Assembly (NCBI GenBank): GCA_904419315.1
Contig: CAJFQY010000008.1
Span: forward strand, 1-64,000
Direction of reading: 5' to 3'
Source of the DNA: Zongyangia gallinarum
GTDB taxonomy: Bacteria > Bacillota > Clostridia > Oscillospirales > Ruminococcaceae
Length of the DNA: 64,000 nucleotides
The number at the start of each line of letters is the position of its first letter. Position 1 is the stretch's first letter. A program made the translations under genes and the position numbers. The notes beneath the pieces are model-generated. The model searched no databases. It had not been told where the DNA came from and saw nothing but the letters and a program-made list of their open reading frames with translations. Positions 51,401 to 60,100 of the stretch are shown here, in pieces.

Positions 51401-52380
51401 TCCTAAAAGATGTTACCGGCCAGCTTTATGACATCGAGGCCACATTTACTCCGGAGGGCGCAACAAGCTTCGGGTTTAACCTTCGCACCAAAGAACAGCA
51501 GAAGGTTGTCGTCACCTACAACACGGAAACTCAGCGTATCTCCTTAGACCGCAACAGCAACGGACGCCCTGACATTGTCAGCGGCATCTATGATATGGCG
51601 CTGTCTCCCATGGAAGATAGCAAAGTAAAATTGCGGATCCTGGTAGATACATCGATCATCGATGTCTTCGGCAACGATGGAGAGTCTTCCTCCAACCTCT
51701 ATTACTACAACGATCCCGACAGCACCGGCATGGAATTCTTTACCGCCGGCGGCAATGTGACCATCGATTCCATGGAGATTTATTCCATGAAATCCACCTG
51801 GAGGGAAATGGACCGTCCAGAGGGCCTTCCCACGCCTCCTGAATCCGAAGATCCTGCCACCCTCACCGGGCTGGAGCTTTCAGAAGGCAGGTTGGATCCT
51901 GCTTTTGCTTCCGACGTCCTCAACTACAGCGCGTCTGTGGGATATGATATAGATTCTATCACCATCACCCCCACCTTCACCGGGGAGGGCGGCGTCTTTA
52001 TCGGCGGCGTTGAGGTCGCCAGCGGCACAGCCTCCGGGGATATCTCACTGGCTGTCGGAGACAACACCATCCAGGTCCTGGTCAGGGATACTGGCGGTGA
52101 GGAAACCGTCTATACCCTCATAGTCACCCGGGCGGAAGCAGACATCCCGGTGGAACCGGAAGACCCGGAGGGGCCGCCAGCCACCGCTAAGCCTTCCATC
52201 CCCGGCGGAGGCAGCGATTTCACCTGGCCTGAGGGCGGCTTGGAGGACAATGGAGGATCCTCCTCTACAACAGGCAAGACCAATCCTTCCTCTGGTGACA
52301 ACAGTGGAATTCCCATGGCTTTGGCCTTCTTAGCCGGAAGTGCCGCCATCGCCATAGGAATCTCTCGTAAGAGAAAATAA
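48448..52380 (+). CDS. Secreted, wall-anchored GH32 fructan hydrolase (levanase/inulinase-like)
   Basis: 1310 residues. Signal peptide (about 1-33), three laminin-G-like repeats (about 35-195, 200-365, 370-535), a cadherin-like domain (about 540-632), the GH32 catalytic module (about 640-1120), a second cadherin-like domain (about 1136-1230), a Pro/Gly/Ser linker and a sorting tail NPSSGD (1279-1284), TM and RKRK. Catalytic residues: nucleophile D658 in WMNDPNG, RDP (788-790), acid/base E843 in ECP. It cleaves beta-fructofuranosidic bonds outside the cell. AGAAGGAG 10 bases before ATG 48448. Confidence 0.92.
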   Translation: MQLTKKRRRNRLFSLVLALSMVITMFVPLTASAAAPLGNFSGSFTQEGDAVIANTVNGNNFVISDTYGETFILEADLSFLEGGTGGLLFNAKSPTDPGANWCALHIGSGSVRLFCEGNYADTENGLNEIVGIPSGAAEPYELRLEVTQTAIIVSVDRTEVINKAYSGLEGGYVGFTTYSSKARFENIQFTDTTPPPSEALGELSGNYFTIDHDGVVTINEVPAEVPDKNNKVISETYSEAFVYEADVTFLGGAATGGLIFDCLSPTDSGGSWCGVHLGGGQVRLFCEGTWQDSENGLQVYAVLPDSVTEPYHLRVEVTAEGDIYVDVDGERLIEKNYPRLNGGYVGLMTFNCAAKFENIEFTDNTPPVVPNFKTNIEGWAGQTGQWINMEEGYQGTGSLNFAAFSTTSAKNFVYEMDLTFNGGGAGGPIFRAKEDHSAYYIATLSRGGTARILRFTQNAEGEVTGEAQIGNTYQLPENKDTYHIRVETYGPALNLYVDDVLAVTGSNDELAEGVFGLNLYNCTATYQNVYYEEKDPSSISLLTGLETEGFDLLPAFSPDVYNYRGFVPYDTESVTFIPTISGEGTITIDGIPAENGQPCEVPLEVGENSFVLSIADKESGFVTSTNFKVKRQQDPATAYTEKYRNQFHFSEEANWMNDPNGLMYDATTGLYHLYYQYAAGEGTTWGHAISKDLVAWTELPVAIPADNLGNIWSGCGVIDEKNTSGLFDESTPPASRLVAIYTNQGGDETYGNQKQSLAYSTDYGTTWIKYEGNPIIKNEGNKYGEGFRDPKILWMEDDSYKNGGIWLMIVAGGRGRIFTSENLIDWTLNDELTYASGGEIHSECPDLFPLPVNGDPDNVKWVYTGGGTFYVVGDLVKDEDGLYKFEAETDAISPMYVGEMYATQSYYNDPQGRRILVSWMRDYFLSAEDSKQWQGAQSLPLETTLKYENGQYLLNSYPVEEVDSIRKDLIYSAEGLTVTPDTENILKDVTGQLYDIEATFTPEGATSFGFNLRTKEQQKVVVTYNTETQRISLDRNSNGRPDIVSGIYDMALSPMEDSKVKLRILVDTSIIDVFGNDGESSSNLYYYNDPDSTGMEFFTAGGNVTIDSMEIYSMKSTWREMDRPEGLPTPPESEDPATLTGLELSEGRLDPAFASDVLNYSASVGYDIDSITITPTFTGEGGVFIGGVEVASGTASGDISLAVGDNTIQVLVRDTGGEETVYTLIVTRAEADIPVEPEDPEGPPATAKPSIPGGGSDFTWPEGGLEDNGGSSSTTGKTNPSSGDNSGIPMALAFLAGSAAIAIGISRKRK

Positions 52381-52430
52381 CCATTGATTACCTCTTAAAT
52401 TTTGATTACTTCCTTTCATTTCCTAACTTC

Positions 52431-52474
52431 ATCACAAAAGGGGCAGGCGGAAAACCGCCTGCCCCTTTTGTGAT
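52431..52474. terminator. Long bidirectional terminator after the first GH32 gene
   Basis: A 20-bp perfect inverted repeat (52431-52450 with 52455-52474, core AAAAGGGGCAGGCGG) with an AAAA loop. Shared with the minus-strand DUF89 gene. Confidence 0.87.
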
Positions 52475-52491
52475 ATCAAAGTCAGAAGTTT

Positions 52492-53370
52492 TTATCCTTT
52501 TATCTTCACATTTTTCTCCCGGATAAAAACGCCCTCATATTGTTTCATTCCAAACCGCCGGGTAAAGAGCTCACATTTACAGAGAAACAGATAATAGATA
52601 TTCAGCCCGCATTCGTGGAGAGACTCAAAGTTCCCCTGCCCTTTGGAGATAATCAGGTCCGCCGTCTTGATCTGATCCCGCACCTCAGGGAGAACCGCCG
52701 GCAGATACGTTCCCGGAATGGCTGTACCGTTGCCGATGACCGGCACCAATTCTGTCAGCCCAACTTCCCTGGCATCGATGAGGGTGGCATCATTGACCGC
52801 CTCTTCTCCTCGCACCACAACTGTGATCTGAAGCTCGGGGAATTGATGGAGCAGCTGGGAAATCAGCAGCTTGTCCGCCACTATTTCCCCGCAGTTATCT
52901 GTCAGGTAGACCAAGCTTTTTGCCTTCTTTAGGTCCTGGAGAAAGTCCTCATAGGTTTGGGGATCCAATGTCTCGGAGAGCGCCCGGTCCAACAGCTCCT
53001 CTAACTTTTCCTTGGATACATCCTGCATGGCGCCGAAATCAATGTAATTCCCGGCCCTGGCGTAGAGCATGGCCGCCGCCAGGGGATCCGGTGCCGCAGC
53101 GATTTTGGCCCGCAGGCTGTCTTCGGCCGCCAGCATCACCAGGTTGTAGCTGCGGTTGGTCTCACGCCAACTGGGCTGGGGCCCCAGCATCTCCTCCTGA
53201 AGCTTCTTTAAATGGATGGACTTTGCCGGCGCCGGTTCCCCGTTGTCTTCCGCCAGAATATGCAGCACCCGGATCATATAATCCTTTTTCATGGCCTCGT
53301 CTTTAAGCGGCCGGATTCTCTTTTCCTCCCGTCCCACAATACAGCTGATGCAGGATGCATTGAGATTCAT
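52492..53370 (-). CDS. DUF89 damage-control phosphatase-like protein
   Basis: 292 residues from ATG 53370 (AGGAGGG upstream). N-terminal metal-binding CISCIVGREEKRI, then DNCGEIVADKLL, VRGEEAVNDATL, GNGTAIPGT and SKGQGNFESL, as in DUF89. Eukaryotic and bacterial relatives dephosphorylate phosphorylated or damaged metabolites (ARMT1 family). Precise substrate unknown. Monocistronic. Confidence 0.9.
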   Translation of the reverse strand: MNLNASCISCIVGREEKRIRPLKDEAMKKDYMIRVLHILAEDNGEPAPAKSIHLKKLQEEMLGPQPSWRETNRSYNLVMLAAEDSLRAKIAAAPDPLAAAMLYARAGNYIDFGAMQDVSKEKLEELLDRALSETLDPQTYEDFLQDLKKAKSLVYLTDNCGEIVADKLLISQLLHQFPELQITVVVRGEEAVNDATLIDAREVGLTELVPVIGNGTAIPGTYLPAVLPEVRDQIKTADLIISKGQGNFESLHECGLNIYYLFLCKCELFTRRFGMKQYEGVFIREKNVKIKG

Positions 53371-53481
53371 CTCTATCCCTCCTAAGTCTTCTTTATGATA
53401 CCCCTTTCCCCTGCATTTGGCAAGGTAAGATCCCATCAGATGAAATCTAAAGAAGCACGTGCCCGCTTCCCATAAGATAGA

Positions 53482-53511
53482 AAAATAAAAACCCTCCGAG
53501 GGTTCGGAGGG
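53482..53511 (-). terminator. Terminator of the xpaC-telA operon
   Basis: CCCTCCGA (53492-53499) and TCGGAGGG (53504-53511) with a 4-nt loop; on the minus strand followed by TTTTTATTTTT. Confidence 0.85.
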
Positions 53512-53524
53512 CCTTTGCGTTTTC

Positions 53525-54673
53525 TTACTTGCGGATATCCAGCAGCTTCTGCTTGAGCTCGCCTTCAATACGGCCAAGCTCCAATTCCGCCGCACGGCGT
53601 TTTTCCCGGCCTTCCTCCTGAATACGGACAACCTCATCCAGGGTAGAGATCAGGGTTTCGTTGGTATGTTTAAGGGTTTCCATATCCACAATGCCCCGCT
53701 CCGATTCCTTGGCGGTCTCCACGGTGGCCATCTTCAGCGTCTCCGCGTTTTTGCGCAACAGCTCATTGGTCATATCGGTGACCTGCCGCTGGGCCTCCGC
53801 CGCCTGCTGGGAATGGGCTACACCCAGCGCCAGCACCATTTGGCTCTTCCACAGGGGGATGGTGTTGACCAGGGTAGACTGGATTTTATCTGACATCAGG
53901 GTGTCATTGGATTGCACCAGACGGATCTGGGGCGCCATCTGGATGGAAATCATCCGGGTGAGCTCCAGGTCATGGATTTTCTTTTCAAAACGGTTGCATT
54001 GCGCCGCCAGGTCATTGGCTGCCTGGGCATCCTCCGGGAGCCCCGATTCCTTCGCCTTTTGCGTTAAAACGGGGAGCTCCTGTTCCTGCACCTGTTTCAG
54101 TTTCTTTTTACCAGCCAGGATATACATGGAAAGCTCTTTGAAATAGACCTTGTTGAGTTCATACATTTTATCCAGCATCGCCACATCCTTCAGCAGCTGG
54201 ATCTGATGTCCTTCCAAAGCATGGGAGATTTTATCCACATTGGCTTCTGCTTTATCATATTTGGCCTTCAATGCGGTAATTTTGTTGGAGGCGCGCTTAA
54301 AGAAGCTAAAAAATCCCTTTTCATTTTCCTCCACATCAAAGCTTTTGAGCTCGGTGACCACACCGGAGATCATGTCCCCAATTTCCCCCAGATCCTTGGT
54401 CCGGACATTGGACAGGGCGGTTTCTGAAAAGTCCGCGATCTTTTTTTGAGCACCAGCGCCGTACTGGATCACCATGTTGGAATTGCTCAGCTCAATTTTC
54501 TCCGCAAACTCCGCTACCATCTCCCGCTCTTCTTCGGTCAGGTTGCTCTCATCCAAAACCGCTTCCTCCGGCGGCTGGGCCGGAGATGTTTCCGCGGCGG
54601 CAGGCGCCACCGTCGCTTCTTCTGCAAAAGGTTCTAGGGTCAAGCTGGGGACTTCTTTGATTTCTTCGCTCAT
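53525..54673 (-). CDS. telA: TelA family toxic-anion resistance protein
   Basis: 382 residues from ATG 54673 (AAAGGAGG upstream), Ala/Pro/Glu-rich N-terminus, then a long coiled-coil TelA domain (GFFSFFKRASNKI, LYKELSMYILAGKKKL-like, VNTIPLWKSQMVLALG). TelA and XpaC genes are often paired and were linked to tellurite or other stress resistance. The mechanism is unknown. 56 bases after the XpaC gene. Confidence 0.93.
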   Translation of the reverse strand: MSEEIKEVPSLTLEPFAEEATVAPAAAETSPAQPPEEAVLDESNLTEEEREMVAEFAEKIELSNSNMVIQYGAGAQKKIADFSETALSNVRTKDLGEIGDMISGVVTELKSFDVEENEKGFFSFFKRASNKITALKAKYDKAEANVDKISHALEGHQIQLLKDVAMLDKMYELNKVYFKELSMYILAGKKKLKQVQEQELPVLTQKAKESGLPEDAQAANDLAAQCNRFEKKIHDLELTRMISIQMAPQIRLVQSNDTLMSDKIQSTLVNTIPLWKSQMVLALGVAHSQQAAEAQRQVTDMTNELLRKNAETLKMATVETAKESERGIVDMETLKHTNETLISTLDEVVRIQEEGREKRRAAELELGRIEGELKQKLLDIRK

Positions 54674-54729
54674 GCCAAGATTCCTCCTTTGGAATTTCAA
54701 ATTGAGAAACGGGCTTTATCGCCAAACTT

Positions 54730-56046
54730 CTATTTTTCTCCAGAGCCGAACTTTTCCTCTGTCAGGCCCTCCTGAGCCAGCATGGTTTCTAGAACGGAAA
54801 TATCGGTGGAAATATCCATGGCCACATCTTCAAACAGGCCATCCAGCAGATTTTCAAAGGCCAGATTAATGGTATCCAGGGTATCCTCAATCTCCTTTTT
54901 CGCGGAGATGATGTTCTCCCCCTGCACCGGTTGGGCATCAAAATCCCGGTAAGCGCCCACCAGCTTGAGGGTGATGGGGAGATAATAGCTCATAAACTTC
55001 CGGATCTCCGGCTGCTTCTTGGGATGTTTTTCCACATACTCAAAGATCTTCGCTGTCACATTCTCTAAACGATCCAGCTTCTGGGAGATGATTTCTCCCG
55101 GAATGGCGTCATTGGCTTGCCGGATCTCCTCCCGGTAACGGGCTCCCTCCACAAGCATCTCATGAAGGGCCGCCGCCTCCGGATCCTTTTCCCAAAGCTC
55201 TTTTTCCTTCCGCTCCTCTTCTTGGCGTTTTTTCAGGTTCTCCTGGGTCTTCAGGTACTGGGCGTAGGTTTCTTGATCGGTCATGATGCAAGTTTTCTGT
55301 TCATCCATATGGCCCTGGGGAAATAGCCTTTTTTCTATCATTTTCTGCAGATCCCGGGCCACATATTCCTCCGGCAATCCTACCGCTTCGGATAACTCCT
55401 TGACAGTGGCAAAGTTTCTGCCCTGCAATTTCGCCGCGTAAACCCGAAAACGCTTGATCCAGTCTCTTTTGCTCTTCCCTACGCAGAGCAGTACAATGCT
55501 GCCGATCAAAAGCAGGAATAAAGAGGCCAATTCGGCCAAGGATTCCAAGCCTCCGCCGATAAATTGGAACACTGTATTCACGATGGCAAAGCTGAACAAA
55601 ATGGTGAAAATGATCCCCAGCACCATCATCAGGGTACCGGTATCCGACGGGCCCTTGGCCCGGTAGGTGGCTCTATACTGCCGGTTCATAGTCGGCGGAG
55701 TATAAGGCCGGAAAGGCTGCTGTCCGGCTGGGTTTCTACTTTGCCAGCGCTGGCTTGCTCCCCGCCACTGGTCCTGTCTGGGAGGCGCCTGCCACTGGCC
55801 TTGGTTGGGAGGAACCTGTTGTGATCCCGGCTGCCACTGACCGCTTCTATCCGGACCCGGAGGGCTGTAGGGATCCCGAAAGGGTTCCTGCTCAAAGGGG
55901 GGCGGCTGACTTCCCGGAGTCCGTCCTATATTCCTCACCGCAGAATCTATAGATGTCCTCAGGTCATCGAAATCTTTGGAGTTTAAAACATTGCGCACTG
56001 CTCTTCCAACTTCTCTTCCCAACCTGGACAACTCGTCTTCTCTCAT
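54730..56046 (-). CDS. xpaC: XpaC family protein (5-bromo-4-chloroindolyl phosphate hydrolysis)
   Basis: 438 residues from ATG 56046 (GGAGGAAG upstream). N-terminal Pro/Gln-rich low-complexity region (about 50-125), two TM segments (about 140-200), and a C-terminal helical XpaC domain (about 200-435; YLPITLKLVGAYRDFD). The name comes from a B. subtilis phenotype; the biochemical role is unproven. First gene of the operon with telA. Confidence 0.9.
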   Translation of the reverse strand: MREDELSRLGREVGRAVRNVLNSKDFDDLRTSIDSAVRNIGRTPGSQPPPFEQEPFRDPYSPPGPDRSGQWQPGSQQVPPNQGQWQAPPRQDQWRGASQRWQSRNPAGQQPFRPYTPPTMNRQYRATYRAKGPSDTGTLMMVLGIIFTILFSFAIVNTVFQFIGGGLESLAELASLFLLLIGSIVLLCVGKSKRDWIKRFRVYAAKLQGRNFATVKELSEAVGLPEEYVARDLQKMIEKRLFPQGHMDEQKTCIMTDQETYAQYLKTQENLKKRQEEERKEKELWEKDPEAAALHEMLVEGARYREEIRQANDAIPGEIISQKLDRLENVTAKIFEYVEKHPKKQPEIRKFMSYYLPITLKLVGAYRDFDAQPVQGENIISAKKEIEDTLDTINLAFENLLDGLFEDVAMDISTDISVLETMLAQEGLTEEKFGSGEK

Positions 56047-56173
56047 GCTCTTCCTCCATTCTGTGGAATGAAACACAAATAATCAAATTCATTATAGCGG
56101 ATTCAGGGCAAAATAACAATAACTGTGAAAATTTGTTTAAAAAGATTCTCCTATATTCCGAAACCACCACCGC

Positions 56174-56209
56174 AAAAAGCGCTGGATCAATATCATTTGA
56201 TCCAGCGCT
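56174..56209 (-). terminator. Terminator of the small gene at 56.25-56.47 kb
   Basis: A perfect 13-bp stem (56178-56190 with 56197-56209, core GCGCTGGATCA) with a 6-nt loop; T5 on the minus strand. Confidence 0.87.
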
Positions 56210-56249
56210 GGTATCGTATAGATTAGGTAGTTGGTAGTTCCCTGCAAAA

Positions 56250-56471
56250 TTACCGGCAAAAACCGCGGGAGAAAATCCGCCGGATATTGGTAGCCGTAAT
56301 CTGCGGCGGAAGGCTATTGGTCATGATCCCGTTAAATAAGATGCTGACAATATCGCCGACGCAAAAACACCCTGTACAGTTTGTACGCACCACTACATCC
56401 TGGCCGTTTGCGCGGTTTCTTACAAGCAGGCTGTCGTCCCTAACCTCCCGGACTGTGGCAATCATAATCAT
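56250..56471 (-). CDS. Small conserved-looking protein of unknown function
   Basis: 73 residues, preceded by GGGGTGAAACACAG. VREVRDDSLLVRNRANGQDVVV with NCTGCFCVGDIVSILFNGIMT suggests a small beta-barrel (OB-like) with three cysteines (TGCFC). Similar short proteins occur in Clostridia without an assigned function. Monocistronic, ended by its own terminator. Confidence 0.72.
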   Translation of the reverse strand: MIMIATVREVRDDSLLVRNRANGQDVVVRTNCTGCFCVGDIVSILFNGIMTNSLPPQITATNIRRIFSRGFCR

Positions 56472-56935
56472 CTGTGTTTCACCCCCTGTAGAAAAATATC
56501 GTACAGAATCATCATATGCCCCTTTCTTCCGGCCGGCCTCTGTCGGGCGCCGTTTTCCGCGGCAGTTTTTTCCCTCTTTTTGTTTTTCTTGTGGTTAGTC
56601 ACCAACTTTTATAATTGCCGGATAAAAATCTGGCTGAAAAATTTTTATCCCAGCAGGAGAAGCGGAAGACACTCTTTTTTCAGCCAGATCTCTCTGCGGG
56701 CCTGAAGGATGAAGAAACAGGCCTTTGAAGTTTTTATAATTTTGTACTTTCATCCAATTTGTCACACTAAAATTCATTAGTTTGATTGCAGAACTTCTTT
56801 TCTTGTATGCGAATACAGTAACTTGTTAGTACATGTCTAGGTGATTTTTATAAAAAAAATTTGATTCCTTTGTTATTTTACCGGAATATTCAAAGTGCAA
56901 ATTTCCGGATTTTAAAAGGGCAAAATGTGCGATCA
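56472..56935. other. Gene-free stretch upstream of the second GH32 promoter
   Basis: About 460 bases, AT-rich in its right half, with no frame carrying a ribosome binding site. Only weak inverted repeats are seen. It holds the ribosome binding site region of the small minus-strand gene. Confidence 0.45.
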
Positions 56936-56964
56936 TTGTACAGTTTTTCTGCCGGTGCTATAAT
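56936..56964 (+). promoter_or_regulatory. Promoter of the second GH32 gene
   Basis: TTGTAC (56936-56941) and TATAAT (56959-56964) with a 17-bp spacer; transcription would begin near 56971, leaving a leader of about 175 nt. Confidence 0.72.
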
Positions 56965-56970
56965 CAGTTT

Positions 56971-57147
56971 AAGTGAAAAATTATGAGAGAAATCCCCTAA
57001 AATGGCTGTTTGGGGCCTATTGAGAAGCCTTTCCCCGCAAGAAGTAATCGGTCGAAAGGCTTTAATGGAAAACCCGCGGAAGGTTGCCCCTGAGGGTTTC
57101 CCCGGAAGCCTTAAGATAAATCAATTGAAAGCAAATGGAGGCTGCTT
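56971..57147 (+). promoter_or_regulatory. Switch-like structured leader of the second GH32 gene
   Basis: Segment A AAGCCTTTC (57025-57033) pairs with B GAAAGGCTT (57054-57062), but B can instead pair with C AAGCCTT (57106-57112). GGAAAACCC (57067-57075) pairs with GGGTTTCC (57094-57101) between B and C. Mutually exclusive A-B and B-C pairings are typical of riboswitches or attenuators. No known riboswitch class is recognised. TGGAGG and ATG follow. Confidence 0.6.
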
Positions 57148-60100
57148 ATGAGAAGAAGAGTATACTCCGGAAAGCCGGGACGGAGGATATTGTCCCTTGT
57201 GCTTTCCCTGATGATGGTGCTTTCCTGCCTGTCGGTCAGCGCCATCGATGTCCCTGCTGATGGTCCTGCACCTTACAGCGCCACGGACAACATTTTTGAC
57301 GGCACCTTTACCGGCGACTGCTCGGTGGATCAAGATGCCGGTACCATCACCGTCAATCGTCTGGAAGACAACAACCACGTCATTTCGGAGGTGACGGCTG
57401 ATGCCTTCATCCTGGAGGCGGATGTCTCTTTCCCAGACGGCTATGTGGACGCCGGCTTTATTTTCGGCGTCACCGATCGGGAGGCTCCCGGCACCGACTG
57501 GACTGCCGTCAAGATTGGATTTTCCAATGTCCGGCTTTTCTCCGACCATGCCGGCTCCAATCTCAATGAATACGGAAATCTGCCTTCCGGTGCCTTGGAC
57601 AATGAAAAGGTTCACCTTAAATTGGCGGTGACAGAAGACAATATCGTCAGCGTCTATGTCAACGGCCAGGCTGTCATCTCCCACCAGTACGACGCCTACC
57701 ACAGCGGCTACATCGGATTTACCAGCTATTTTGGCAGCGCAAAATTTGAGAATATCGTCCTGCGTGAGAACACCGAAACTCCCCCGGCGGAAAATGAGGA
57801 ATCCCTGGGCGGCTGGACCGGTTCTCCCATTGTCGATCCGCTCACCGGAGCGGTCACTGTGCCTAACAACAATGGTAACTTCCACACCCTTTCCGAAACT
57901 AAGGGCAACGCCTTTACCATGGAGGCGGACATCACCTTTTTAGAGGGCGGAGACGCTGGATTTTTGTTCTCCACCGTCAACCGCACCGACCTAGGGGTGG
58001 ATTGGATCGGCATCAAAGCCACCTATTCCCAGCTTCGTCTTTTTGACGAGGGCAATCAAGCTGGTCTGGATATCCGGGAGCCCATTCCTGAGGGCGCCAT
58101 TGTAGATGGAAAATTCCATCTCAAGCTGGATGTGGACGCCGAAGGCAATATCAAGGTCTATCTCGGCAACAACCCTGATCCCATCATCTCCACCAACTAT
58201 GACGAATATGCGGCCGGCTATGTCGGCCTGACCACCTATTGCTGCGAGGCGAAGTTTGAGAACATTCGCTTCTTTAACAACGATCCTGTTGGCTTTACCA
58301 CCAATTTAAACGGTATTCACGGTGTCCAAGGAGACTGGAGCACCACCTCCCGGGGTTATCGGGGCAACAATATCGGAGGCGGGGACATGTTCGCCATGTT
58401 TACCGACACGGTGGACAGCAGTGAAACCTTTGTCTTCGAAGGGGACATGCACCTTGAAAACAGCGACGGCATCGGCGGCCTGGTCTTCGGTGTGCAGAAC
58501 CCCGACGATCCCTATTCCCACTGGTACTGCATCAATGTGGGCAAACGGTGGGGCACCCAGACCAAGATGCTCAAAAATACCGGTGGTACCGAGGTCTGGA
58601 ATGTCCAGCGCGGCCTGACCCAGGCAGAAATTGAGAAAAAGGATTACCACCTCCGCTTGGAAGCTTTGGAGGGCGGCACCTTTAACTTTTATCTGGATGG
58701 CGGCCTGGTGGGCACCTATGTAGACGCCGATTTCACCGGCGAATATTTTGGCCTAATGACCAACGGCGGCGACGTTACCTTTAATAACGTCAATTATTAT
58801 CCTGCTCAAAATCCGCGTATTACCGATATGCAGCTCTCTGGCGCCCAGCTCTCTGAGCCCTATGTGGAAGGGAAAGCTGAGTATTTAGCTGTCGCCGACG
58901 AGGGTTCCGATTCTGTCTCTATCACCCTGACGGCTCCGGAGGATTTTGTCCTCTCCATCGACAAGCAGGAGTGCGAGAGCGGTGTGGCCGCGACAGTTCC
59001 CCTGAATGCCATCGGCTATACCAATATTTCCATTAAGGCGGAAGATCCGGTGGGGCACATTTCCCGTACCTTTACCCTGCGGGTGCGCAAGGACGCGGAT
59101 CCCGAAACCGTCTACAACGAGAAATATCGTCCCCAGTTCCACTTTACGCCTCAGTACGCCTTTATGAACGACCCCAACGGCATGCTCTATAACGCTGCCA
59201 CCGGGGAATACCACTTCTTCTACCAGACCTATCCATATAGTATGTCTCCTACCGATGAGAAGCACTGGGGACATGCTGTATCCAAAGATCTGGTTCATTG
59301 GACCCAGCTTCCCCTGGCCCTCTCCCCCGATGAGTACGGCAACATGTGGTCCGGCAGCGGATTTATCGACTACAACAACACGGCTGGATTCTACGACGAG
59401 TCTGTCCCGCCGGAAGCGCGTATGGTCCTCGCATATGCGATTGTCCGGGGCAGCGGCGCCACCGGCCTTGCCTATACCGAGGACGGCGGCCTGACCTGGA
59501 CCAAATACCAGGATGGAGCTCCTGTGCTGGCCGATGGCTGGTGCGCTGACCCCAAGGTCTTCTGGTATGAAGACGCAGAAATGGCGGGCGGCGGCACCTG
59601 GGTTCTGCTGACCTCTGGTGAAGTTAAGATGTACACCTCTCCTGACCTGAAAAACTGGACCTACAACAGCACATTGAAGCTGAAAAACGGCAACACCATC
59701 AGCTGGGAGTGCCCGGATATGTACCAGGTGGCTGTTGACGGGGATCCCTCCAACAAAAAATGGGTCTACAACGCGGCCGGCTCCTTCTATCTCATCGGCG
59801 ACATGGTCAAAGATGGGGAAGGAAAGCTTTCCTTCCAGCCGGAAACCGATCCTTTGCGGTACAACGGTGATTCCTTCCAGTATAATGCTGATCTCAGCGG
59901 GCTGGAAAGCCGCGGCGATCAGACTGTTTATGCCACCCAGACCTTCTACGCCGCTCCCGATGATCGGATTATTTCTGTCAGCTGGCTGAGAGAATCCGCC
60001 TACGCTTTGGATGAGACCAAGGTTTGGAACGGCGCTATGACCGTGCCTCTGGAAACCACCCTACGCACCACTGACGACGGAATCCGGATGTACAGCTATC

